Assembly (NCBI GenBank): GCA_002811675.1 | Contig: PDIM01010389.1 | Coordinates: forward strand, 51,006 to 72,043 | Origin: Ichthyosporea sp. XGB-2017a | Lineage: Eukaryota > Opisthokonta > Ichthyosporea | Reading direction: 5' to 3' | Length of the DNA: 21,038 bases | In this document: piece after piece, positions 1-7,949 of the stretch | Layout: each line of letters opens with the position of its first letter | Position numbering within the stretch: position 1 is the first letter of the stretch | Position numbers and translations under genes: made by a program | The notes under the pieces: model-generated | What the model saw: only the letters and a program-made list of their open reading frames with translations | Databases searched by the model: none | Told to the model about the DNA's origin: nothing

Positions 1-159
1 TTTTGTTTTTTTCGTTTTTGTTGGTGGTTTGTTTTTTGTTCTGCTTTTGTTTTTTTTTTTGTTCTTTAGATTTCTTCTTAGAGTAGAGATTAGTAAAAGG
101 AAAAAAAAGAACTGGGAGTGACCAAAACTGTACTCTTCTTGTTTCCGACTAATGGCGCC
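1..159 (+). promoter_or_regulatory. T-rich leader/promoter of the RHL1-like gene, with a tiny overlapping uORF
   Basis: Positions 1-80 are almost entirely T with scattered G. Poly(dT) tracts of this kind sit upstream of most genes in the window. The last AUG before the main start is at 152 and opens a four-codon frame (MAPW) that ends at 166, so it overlaps the main start at 160 in another frame. The uORF AUG has C at -3 (weak), whereas the main AUG has G at -3 and G at +4 (strong). This arrangement suggests leaky scanning. TTTAG and CTTAG strings near 65-80 could be acceptors of a 5'-UTR intron whose donor lies outside the window, but that cannot be decided here. Confidence 0.4.
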
Positions 160-804
160 ATGGTAGAGAAGGAAGCAAGTAAACCTGTCAAAAGGAAGGC
201 AGGGGAATGTGCCATTACCGCTGAAGAAAAGGCCAAGAAAGCAGCTCAAGAGGAAGAGAAGAGTCGCTTGTTGGACAAAGCATTTGATAATGAAATGTTT
301 GTGAGCAAGTTTGGGAAGCAGGAAAAGGAACCAGTTGCTTTGGTACCGGGAAGAAATCTGTTGGGGTGTGAAGGAAAAGATATAATCCGAAAGGGGAATG
401 CACGTAAGAGCAAATATTTGTTTGCCTTCCCTGGAACAATTAGATTAGTGTCCTCGGGGGAGATTGGAGCTATTAGTGAGTTGAATACGCCCAATCCTGT
501 GTTGTATGTGAATTTTCCTGAAGGGCGAATGAAGATGCGAGGCGCGCTTGTTTACACTGCCTCTAAATACCTCACGTTTCACTGCAATGCCAAAAAAGGA
601 GTCACGTGTGAGGATACATTTGATCAGCTTGTTGTATTTTCAGAGTTTTATTGGATTGGGAAAGAACAAGATAATCCAAGTGAGGAGCCTTTGCCATTTC
701 CCAAATCTCTATGCAAAATTGAAGAAGAAAAAGATTCGGAAGAGGAAAGCAACATTGACGACGACAAAGACACAACGACCATTCTCTCGTCTGACGAAGA
801 CTAA
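160..804 (+). CDS. RHL1: RHL1-like protein, topoisomerase VI partner
   Basis: Encodes 214 residues. In plants, RHL1 is a DNA-binding accessory subunit of the nuclear topoisomerase VI complex (with SPO11-3/TOP6A, TOP6B and BIN4), needed for endoreduplication. The match to the plant protein is in order along the core: a KDIIRKG segment, a LFAFPG segment, the very characteristic NPVLYVNFPEGRMKM, then FDQLVVFSEFYWIG and a closing PLPFPKSL. The N-terminal 55 residues are Lys/Glu-rich and helical. The C-terminus is a short acidic tail ending SSDED. The plant protein is longer, with a repetitive C-terminal tail that is absent here. I chose the ATG at 160 because the open frame above it (from 118) has only a GTG and the 160 context is strong. 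The gene is single-exon and converges on the SMYD gene. Confidence 0.88.
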   Translation: MVEKEASKPVKRKAGECAITAEEKAKKAAQEEEKSRLLDKAFDNEMFVSKFGKQEKEPVALVPGRNLLGCEGKDIIRKGNARKSKYLFAFPGTIRLVSSGEIGAISELNTPNPVLYVNFPEGRMKMRGALVYTASKYLTFHCNAKKGVTCEDTFDQLVVFSEFYWIGKEQDNPSEEPLPFPKSLCKIEEEKDSEEESNIDDDKDTTTILSSDED

Positions 805-1099
805 ACACTAACATTAACGATTCGTTTACTTCTTCTGCTTGTTCCAGACATTCTGCTTTACAAATTTTTTCATACCAACACTTGTAACATACTTCCCCAC
901 TTGTTATGTCTGTAATACAAACACTTTTGTTGGCCGTTCCTTATCTTTAATGTGTATGTGTTTTTTCTATTTAAGAGAAATCAAAAACCAGAATAAAAAC
1001 AAAGAAAGAAAAAAAGTCAAGGAAAAGTGAAATAGGGTCAAAGAAAACACGAATGGATACAAAGGGGGGACGCCAGCTCACATCAACTCAGGAAGTAAA
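805..1099. other. Convergent 3' intergenic region
   Basis: Lies between the stops of the RHL1-like gene (+) and the SMYD-type gene (-). It holds T-rich then A-rich sequence and TGTAAC/TGTAAT strings near 884 and 910 that could serve in 3'-end formation. An AATAAA-like string lies near 990. No coding evidence was seen; the short open frame here is low-complexity. Confidence 0.5.
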
Positions 1100-4093
1100 C
1101 TATTGTCTTACCAAGCCGTCCCAATAGTATGTTGGACAAAACTTGAACGCAGCTTGTCGGAAACCACATCCGGCCGCGCTCACAAGTGTCTTGACGTCCG
1201 GTAATTGCTCCTTTATCTTTGCATTGTACAGCCATTCGCTCAACGTGTCAGCTGATAATGGGACAGTATCCACAATACGATCAACGATGTCTGAATATTC
1301 CCCAAAATATACCGATTCCAAACACTCCTTTGCACAAAGCTGCTCGAGGCAGTCAATATGAGTCTTGACTTCCTCGGCCCACGAAACTTTAAACGCGACG
1401 CTGTTGCGTTTATATTTAGCGTCAAACATTTTCGTCCACCTCAGAATATTTTCCATTTCTACGACAGTGCCAATGTCAAATGGGACACCGTCAACCGAAA
1501 CCATTCCATTTTCAAAATAGTTCATCGCTTCAGGTCGGTTTCGTCTTAGCAGCTTCAGAGAATCTTCAGCAAGGCATTTTGCTACTTCATTGTAGAACAA
1601 CGTCAAATGATTCGAATCTGATTGCTGCAAAACTGTTGCGCAATTAAATATGTTGATTTCCATTGCAACTTTAGACCCATTTCCCAATTCAATGTCTTTT
1701 AACTCCGTAGGAAGGTTTTTGCAAGTAATTTTGGGAAAGAGCATCGCACGCACAACCTTTGACGGCAAATCTATCATTTTTTCCTCACCCACAACTGGTT
1801 CTATTGTATCGTATTTAAAAAGTGAGTAATCCATTGTTTCCCTACTCAGAGGGGGGTTTTCACTGCAATCTGCATTCACCCGTTTGCCAATATATCTAAT
1901 CAGGCGCCCCAGAAACTCGGGTTTGTACAAAGCCGCATTGCTGGCAATGCGAGAAGCGTACCAGGGGCCGAAGTCAGAGTTTACACAGTCTTTCGTATTG
2001 GTGTATGAGTTCAAATACATAGATCGTCGACTATCAAAACGACTTTTGCGCGCCTCGATTGATTCTGTTGCAAGCTCAAAGGCCAAATTTGCCAAAAAAC
2101 TCAAGTCACACATAAACGAAGACGAATGCGTACTTTCCAAAAAGGCCTCTCCACATAACCCATGAAGGGTAAGAATGAATGCTTCTTCCAAGCACCCCCA
2201 AAATGCAGCATATCTACCCATTCGCAACGAGAGTCGGGTTAGTCTAGAGTCAACAAATCGGGTTATCTTGGCCAACACTCCCCATGCATTGACCATCGAA
2301 ACCCAGCTTTCCGTAAATTTATGCTTTGCCCACACCCCATTCTTTTTGAAGAATTCAGCTATTACGTGTTTTGAAACAAGGCGAGAGCATTTTTCAAAAT
2401 CAACTGTTTCGGGTTTGTGAAGATACCAAAAGTTTGCTAGCTGGCGCTCTGCATAGCCAGGTTCAAAAATAGCCTTGATCTCTGCCATAATAGCTTCTGG
2501 ATCGTCATCCGATGTCTCTCTTAACCTCTCAAAGGTTTCGTAAAGATACTCTTCATCATATTCTCCCATATATAAAGTCATTGCTTTCATATTCGCGACG
2601 CACCTATCACAAGAGCAATCAAACCCTTGAGTAACCCACAAATGTTCCCGCCGATCTTCAAAAGAATCTAAATTCCCAACGTAGCATATCGTAAGCTCAT
2701 CCCCACTTTCTATAGGGTTGATAGCGCGGAGCACGCGACGCCGTCTGATCAAGCCGCCAATATCCTCTTCCACTTCAGTTGCAGCACTCATCGGGAGAGC
2801 GTTCCACTCTGGATGTTCGCAATTTGGTAAGCACGAGTGATTGCAAAAGGATACCACAGGCATTAAGAGTCGCCCCTCTGGTTTTCCGTAACTATTCGTT
2901 CTATTTCGGTCAGTGTGGTGTACCAATGGCAAATGATTATCACAGGCTAAGGCTATTACCGAGAAAATGTCATCCACTGGCAATAGTTCGGCTGGCACCG
3001 GAGACTCTGAGTCCTTGCCTATTTCTCCTCCGCGCTTTTTCCCGCGCATTTCTTTTAATTCCCTATCTCGTTTCTGCCCCACAATGAGAAAATCTTTTAC
3101 CATGGCCGCCCTAGCCGGCAAATGATCTTTTTTGTTCGCACTCGAATCCTCTTCCCTATCAACTGTACATTCCCCATTCATGCCACTGACATGGGCACTG
3201 CGAGCTTTTCTCTCTAGTCGCAGATCTTCAAAGAGCTTTACCACGTGTGGCCCAAGTTCATCTCCCAAAGTAGCCCTTGCATAAGCAACACACTCTTCGT
3301 CCAGCTTTCCATCTTCTCCGGGTAAAGGTTTCGAAGCATCAACGGCCCACACACTACTCTCGTCGTGAACTTCATGGCATCGAAGTGAACACAGCTCTGG
3401 CATTCCCAGAATTGAATTCTCCAACGGAAGCTTCACGCCTTTCGCCTCAAGCTTTCTTTGAAGCTTATCTGCATACTGTACAACACTCACCAATCGAATA
3501 TCATCTAACAGGGCACCTAAAACACCATCACAATCCGCCGATAGTTCAAATTCAATCGTGGAGGGGACTTCAACTTCCGAATACTTCAGATTCAAAATCA
3601 CCATTCGTACAGCTCCACATTCAAAGCTATGATACTCCTTCCACGCCCGAATCTGACACTCCTTGCAACAATAGCGGTAGCATTGGCAGCCAGAGCACGT
3701 TTTCAAAAATAGAGACCGGCATCCGCAATAATCACACAAAGGCCCTTCAGTGACCGAAAGGTACGAATATATAGGTATGTCTTCAAGAACAACATCGCCA
3801 GGCTTGTATGATTTGGTAGCGAATAATCCTCTACCACGGCTAGGATGCTCTTTCATCTCTATTGCGTATTTTTCTAACGTTTCCCTGGCATATGGCGATA
3901 AAGTCGAAAGATCAACATCCGTGTATACATTTCGATTCTTCTTTGCTCTTCGGCCCTTCTTCGACTCTGATGTGGCTTCTATCTTTTTCGCTTTTTTTAC
4001 CGCAGCTCTATTTGACTGGAGTGAATGCCATCCTTTCCGTCTTGGCAAATATTTACAACATGCACTATCACTCGCGGCTCCATCTGTAGTCAT
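1100..4093 (-). CDS. SET and MYND domain (SMYD-type) protein lysine methyltransferase, long form
   Basis: Encodes 997 residues, single exon. It is expected to transfer methyl groups from S-adenosylmethionine to lysines of histones or other proteins. In order: a Lys/Arg-rich N-terminus (possible nuclear signal, about 15-55); the first SET motif SRGRGLFATKSYKPGD (about 85-100); an inserted MYND zinc finger with Cys/His ligands from about C120 to C159 (CDYC, CSGC, CKEC, then H and C); the SET core NHSCLPNC (about 418-425); GDELTICYV (about 464-472); and post-SET cysteines CSCDRC near 493-498. The remaining 500 residues are unrecognised and probably helical. Typical SMYD proteins have about 430-800 residues, so this one is long. 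The start is the ATG at 4093; the frame runs 10 codons further to a TTG at 4121-4123, which is not expected as a eukaryotic start. All catalytic motifs look intact. The substrate cannot be told. Confidence 0.9.
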   Translation of the reverse strand: MTTDGAASDSACCKYLPRRKGWHSLQSNRAAVKKAKKIEATSESKKGRRAKKNRNVYTDVDLSTLSPYARETLEKYAIEMKEHPSRGRGLFATKSYKPGDVVLEDIPIYSYLSVTEGPLCDYCGCRSLFLKTCSGCQCYRYCCKECQIRAWKEYHSFECGAVRMVILNLKYSEVEVPSTIEFELSADCDGVLGALLDDIRLVSVVQYADKLQRKLEAKGVKLPLENSILGMPELCSLRCHEVHDESSVWAVDASKPLPGEDGKLDEECVAYARATLGDELGPHVVKLFEDLRLERKARSAHVSGMNGECTVDREEDSSANKKDHLPARAAMVKDFLIVGQKRDRELKEMRGKKRGGEIGKDSESPVPAELLPVDDIFSVIALACDNHLPLVHHTDRNRTNSYGKPEGRLLMPVVSFCNHSCLPNCEHPEWNALPMSAATEVEEDIGGLIRRRRVLRAINPIESGDELTICYVGNLDSFEDRREHLWVTQGFDCSCDRCVANMKAMTLYMGEYDEEYLYETFERLRETSDDDPEAIMAEIKAIFEPGYAERQLANFWYLHKPETVDFEKCSRLVSKHVIAEFFKKNGVWAKHKFTESWVSMVNAWGVLAKITRFVDSRLTRLSLRMGRYAAFWGCLEEAFILTLHGLCGEAFLESTHSSSFMCDLSFLANLAFELATESIEARKSRFDSRRSMYLNSYTNTKDCVNSDFGPWYASRIASNAALYKPEFLGRLIRYIGKRVNADCSENPPLSRETMDYSLFKYDTIEPVVGEEKMIDLPSKVVRAMLFPKITCKNLPTELKDIELGNGSKVAMEINIFNCATVLQQSDSNHLTLFYNEVAKCLAEDSLKLLRRNRPEAMNYFENGMVSVDGVPFDIGTVVEMENILRWTKMFDAKYKRNSVAFKVSWAEEVKTHIDCLEQLCAKECLESVYFGEYSDIVDRIVDTVPLSADTLSEWLYNAKIKEQLPDVKTLVSAAGCGFRQAAFKFCPTYYWDGLVRQ

Positions 4094-5624
4094 TTTTACC
4101 CCTTTGTACACAACACACACCAACAGATCATCAACTTGTCAATTTCACAAACAACAATACAGGCCTCATGTAGAGATTTAGACATATGCTACAGTTGGAA
4201 TTTTTAGTATATTATTATTTATGTTGTTGGAGTGCAAAGATAAAAATGCTGAAACAGGACACACAGGAAATCCGAAATAAGACGTGTAGACAACTAATAA
4301 TAATGAGACAAAACCACAAAAAAAAGATCACAATTCCCTATCAGATATCCCCAACCAACCAAAATCCAAGTCAATCCCCAATCCCAGCCAAGAATCCGCT
4401 TAAACAGCAAATAAAGAAAGACTCCAACAGTCCAACACCAAACCCACACTCAAATCGCAAGCTCAAATTAGAACCAACAGACTGACTGACTGGCATGGGG
4501 AATCTTTCTTTTTTTATCAAATCCCAAACCGCAGTACTATTACAGTATAGCTCGGCACTCGGGAGAACAAGGAGGAGGAGGAGTGGGGCTATGTGGTATT
4601 TCCCGGAGGATTTATAGGACCCCTTGCTTGGAACCCTCTCTAGTGCTTCAGACTGTACTGTAATGCGAGGATACTGTGTGTGTGTCCTGCTCGGTCAAAC
4701 AAAACACCAGAACTTTGTCCCCTATTCGACTCAGCCAAATTATTTCAGAGGTCTCGTTACACAACAAAAGGCAAAAAGGCAGTAAGGCCGGTGTCTTGGC
4801 TTCGACGTTTATGGGGTGTTGTTACATAGAAGAATGACTGTCTGTTGTGTAGAATGACTGTCTGTTGTGCAGATAGAGAGAGGAGTGAGATCCAGTAAGA
4901 GAGAACTTGGATGAGAATGCCTTTTGCTTTACAATCTAAATCTTCAAATTAGAAGAATCAGGATTTTCCAACCTGCCAACTAATAGTCGTATCCCCCTGA
5001 TACACAAGCAAGCACACTCAAAGAAAACCAAGATGGAGCCAAGAGGGGTGTTTGCTTCAAACAAAGTAATCTCATTCATCATCAACACAGCAGGCAGTAC
5101 ACGTGGTCATCAGGAACTATCAAGGGACACGGGGACTATAGCTAGAGCTGGGAGGTCCTCTTTCGGTGCTGCAAGGTGGTGGTGGTCCGTGGTTGGTGGA
5201 GTGTTTGTCTTCTTCTTTCATTACTTGCCTGTAAAAGAGAGGGGGGGAAAGGGCAAGAGATGCGGTGTCCTCCTGTGATTGGTCCACCAGTCACCGTTTC
5301 AAAAACATCGCCTTGCAGCTACAGGCTGCAGCTCCTCCTCCTCCCCCCTCTTTTTTGTGGCCAAAATTTGCAGTATTTTATCCTCGCCAAAATCCCATTT
5401 TGATTTTATTTTTATAGAGAGGCGACGTCTGGCGAGGCCACCTTTTTTCTTTTTTTCTTTTTTTCTTTTTTTATTGTTTTTTTTTTGTTTTTAATTTGCC
5501 AAGTTCAGATTTGTGTTTTTTGTTTTATTTTCTTTTTCTTTGTTTCTTTCTTTTTTCTCGTTTGTTTTCTTCCTTTTCCTCTTGTGTACTTTTGTGTGTT
5601 AATAACAGTGGTGGATCATAAATC
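4094..5624. promoter_or_regulatory. 1.5-kb divergent intergenic region between the SMYD gene (-) and SPP (+)
   Basis: No gene could be supported on either strand. From 4094 to 4490 the plus strand is A/C-rich and G-poor, that is T/G-rich on the SMYD coding strand. From about 5430 to 5580 the plus strand is nearly all T with some C and G, directly before the SPP start. Between them lie a 20-bp tandem duplication (4831-4870), several TACAGTA/TACTGTA strings near 4540-4660, and one CACGTG at 5100-5105. Short open frames at 4186-4485 and 5033-5278 are low-complexity or resemble nothing known. Confidence 0.5.
4831..4870. repeat. 20-bp tandem duplication
   Basis: The unit AGAATGACTGTCTGTTGTGT occurs twice in direct succession; the copies differ only in the last base. 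It is non-coding as far as I can see, and too short to assign to an element. Confidence 0.8.
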
Positions 5625-6866
5625 ATGAGCGACGAAACAAACTTTATATTTCCCGATGGTCTTTCAGAGGACGCCCTTAAAGTCTCTGCATATGCAGCCA
5701 TGATGACTTTGGCTGTACTGCCTATTTGGTTTGGCTCGAAGAGATCTGCTAAGGAACGTCAGGAGGAGGAGCAGCAGCCGGAGATTCTTACGAAACAGGA
5801 CGCTTATATGTTTCCCTTTATTGCTTCGGGGGTCCTATTTTCGCTTTACTTGGTGTTCAATTATGTCCCGGAGGAGTACATCTCCACCATCGTGACCGGA
5901 TATTTCTTCTTGATTGGTGTTTTGGCATTGGTCAATACAATCAGGCCGACCTTTGTTCCATTTTTTCCAGCCTGGTTTACTGAATCTCCCTTTGAATTTA
6001 AGTTGACCCAGAAGGTAGTAAGAGAAGTCAAAGACGACGAAGACGAAGAGGAGAACGACTCCGAAAAAGAAGAGGAAGAACAAGAAGAAGAAGAAGAAGA
6101 AGAAGAAAAGCCAAAGAGAGGAGCGAAAAAGACTAAAGCTTCTTCCAAAAAGTCAAAAGTAAAGAAATCTACTGAGAGAGAAACTGAGACTGTTACGGAG
6201 GACATCTTCTTGATCAGTTTTGATTATGTCGACTTTGTGTGCTTGGCGTTTTCGCTGGTTATTGGTGTGTGGTACGTGTACACGAAGAATTGGATCGCGA
6301 ATAATATTTTCGGCCTTTCGTTTGCTATCAATGGTATTGAAATGCTTTCACTTGGAAGCATCCAGATAGGCTGTATTCTTCTTGGAGGGCTGTTTGTGTA
6401 TGACGTGTTTTGGGTGTTTGGTACTGATGTTATGGTCACTGTTGCCAAATCATTTGATGCTCCCATTAAGCTTTTGTTTCCCAAAGATTTTTTGATTAAC
6501 GGCATCTTTGGCAAGCAGTTTACTATGCTCGGACTTGGTGATATTGTTATTCCTGGCATTTTTGTTGCTCTTTTGTTGAGATTTGATGTTGCTAGAATGG
6601 CCATTAAGAAGGGAAATAAGAAAGAGACTTCTCAAAAGTACTTCTTGACTGGATTTATCTCCTACATTGTAGGTCTCTTGTCCACTTTTGTTGTTATGCA
6701 TGTCTGGCAACACGCTCAGCCTGCTCTTTTGTATCTCGTACCAGCCTGTATCGGTGGCACGTTTCTTGTTGCCATTCCTAGTGGTGATGTGGGAGCGCTA
6801 TTGGAATATAGCGATGAAGATGGTCTTGCTGAAGAAACAAAAGCTAATAGCAAAAAAAAGAAATGA
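5625..6866 (+). CDS. SPP: Signal peptide peptidase (GxGD intramembrane aspartyl protease)
   Basis: Encodes 413 residues, single exon. SPP cuts remnant signal peptides within the ER membrane and takes part in ER-associated degradation. The catalytic pair is visible: YD at 259-260 within VYDVFWVFGTDVM, and GLGD at 303-306. The PAL motif follows at 366-368 in HAQPALLYLVPACIGG. All match the SPP branch rather than the SPPL branch of the family. The protein ends KKKK, a KKxx-type ER retrieval signal like that of animal SPP. An unusual insertion at about 136-195 between membrane segments is first Asp/Glu-rich (an almost unbroken glutamate run) and then Lys/Ser/Thr-rich. The start ATG at 5625 has A at -3. 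It converges on VPS25. Confidence 0.96.
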   Translation: MSDETNFIFPDGLSEDALKVSAYAAMMTLAVLPIWFGSKRSAKERQEEEQQPEILTKQDAYMFPFIASGVLFSLYLVFNYVPEEYISTIVTGYFFLIGVLALVNTIRPTFVPFFPAWFTESPFEFKLTQKVVREVKDDEDEEENDSEKEEEEQEEEEEEEEKPKRGAKKTKASSKKSKVKKSTERETETVTEDIFLISFDYVDFVCLAFSLVIGVWYVYTKNWIANNIFGLSFAINGIEMLSLGSIQIGCILLGGLFVYDVFWVFGTDVMVTVAKSFDAPIKLLFPKDFLINGIFGKQFTMLGLGDIVIPGIFVALLLRFDVARMAIKKGNKKETSQKYFLTGFISYIVGLLSTFVVMHVWQHAQPALLYLVPACIGGTFLVAIPSGDVGALLEYSDEDGLAEETKANSKKKK

Positions 6867-7147
6867 ACTATAGGGGGGGGGAAACGAAACAGAAGCAGAA
6901 GTTAACTGGAAGAAAGAAAGAAAACAGCATGTAGAAATAGTGCTTTGAAGTAACAAGGAGTCTTTTATCTCTTTCTGATCTCTGTACCTTTGTATTTTCT
7001 TTTTATTATTCACTGATTCCTTGAATCTTTAGCAATGGAAAAGGAAAGAAGTAGGAAAAGGGAAAAAAAGAGCAAAAAGCGAAATAAATAACGGTTTGAT
7101 TTAAAAAACTTAGCAGAGAGCAACAAGGCAGAAAGTCCGATTAAAAT
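6867..7147. other. Convergent 3' intergenic region with a G-tract
   Basis: Separates the 3' ends of SPP (+) and VPS25 (-). A run of about nine or ten G residues lies within 15 bases of the SPP stop, followed by A/G-rich sequence. AAATAAATAA near 7083 could act in 3'-end formation for the plus-strand gene. No coding evidence was seen. Confidence 0.4.
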
Positions 7148-7684
7148 CTAAAAGAACTTGACACCTTCTTCCCCTTCATTGTCCCCATGAAACACCTGTG
7201 CCTTTCCTCTTTTTTCAAGCACTTTCAGTGCCTTCTTTAGTACGACCACATCCATGCCATGAAACTCCTCCCCAGTTGTATTATCCCCCGCGTGTAGCTC
7301 ATACACTGTGCAGATTTGGTTTGTCATCCCCGCGTTAAACACCCATTCGTAGATGATATCCGCCCATTCTTGAGGGCCACGATAGTACACCAGGCAACGC
7401 TTCTTATCACTTCCTTCCCACTCAACATTTCCCGTTTTTGCTAGATTATCCAAGACAGTCATGATCCCCTCCTCATTGAGCTTTCTGCCAATCTCCTTAT
7501 TGTGAAACAAAGGCATGGACGCTGCCTCGGCCACATCCAATCTGCTCAGTTTGTTATGCTTAAAGTATCTCAAGACAAGGTCCCGCCAAGCTTCCAGTTG
7601 TTTCTGCAAGGTGTCATGATTAGGTTGGATGGTGAAAAAGGGGGGGAAGCGATACATTGAAGGCCACTCAAACGAAGCATCCAT
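7148..7684 (-). CDS. VPS25: ESCRT-II subunit VPS25
   Basis: Encodes 178 residues, single exon, the usual length for the family (about 176 in animals). VPS25 is present twice in the ESCRT-II complex, with VPS22 and VPS36, on endosomal membranes. It recruits ESCRT-III (VPS20) for sorting of ubiquitinated cargo into multivesicular bodies. The N-terminal YRFPPFFTIQPN motif is the family hallmark that contacts VPS22/VPS36. It is followed by LQKQLEAWRDLVLRYFKHNK (first winged helix), then WADIIYEWVFNAG and CTVYEL, and the second winged helix around DVVVLKKALKVLEKRGKAQVF. No oddities were seen. The coding-strand leader is T/A-rich and contains a small GC-containing hairpin. Confidence 0.95.
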   Translation of the reverse strand: MDASFEWPSMYRFPPFFTIQPNHDTLQKQLEAWRDLVLRYFKHNKLSRLDVAEAASMPLFHNKEIGRKLNEEGIMTVLDNLAKTGNVEWEGSDKKRCLVYYRGPQEWADIIYEWVFNAGMTNQICTVYELHAGDNTTGEEFHGMDVVVLKKALKVLEKRGKAQVFHGDNEGEEGVKFF

Positions 7685-7742
7685 GATTATATAATCTTCT
7701 TTTTTTCTTTTTAGTTAAATCAATCAAAGTAAAAAAAAAAAC

Positions 7743-7761
7743 CTAAGCGAGCGAGGCTTAG
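7743..7761 (-). promoter_or_regulatory. Small hairpin in the VPS25 leader
   Basis: CTAAGC at 7743-7748 pairs with GCTTAG at 7756-7761 around a seven-base GAGCGAG loop. It is the only GC-containing block in a long A/T homopolymer stretch about 60-80 bases before the VPS25 start, so it would fold in the mRNA leader if transcribed. A function is inferred only from position. Confidence 0.3.
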
Positions 7762-7949
7762 AAAAAACAAAAAACAAAACGCAAATCTCAAAAACAAAAG
7801 AAAAACACCGCAAAAAACAAAATTCAAAAAAAACTTTTTTCAATTTATTTTTTATTTTTCTTTTATTATTTTATTTTTCTTTTAGGTTTTTTGTGCTCCA
7901 AAACCAGGGAGGTCCAAAACGGAGATTTCCAGTTTCCCTCTTTTTGTCT

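Noticed and set aside
118-159. Start of the RHL1-like protein at the GTG at 118
   Set aside because: A eukaryotic nuclear gene is not expected to use GTG. The ATG at 160 is in frame, has a strong context, and homology does not reach upstream of it.
4094-4123. Ten extra N-terminal codons of the SMYD-type protein
   Set aside because: They would start at TTG. The first ATG in frame is at 4091-4093.
4186-4485. A 99-codon plus-strand frame
   Set aside because: Low-complexity Asn/Pro/Lys-rich product from an A/C-rich tract that is better explained as the biased leader of the minus-strand gene.
5033-5278. An 81-codon plus-strand frame with a fair start context
   Set aside because: The composition is odd (Trp and Phe runs), there is no recognisable motif, and it lies in the leader/promoter region of SPP.
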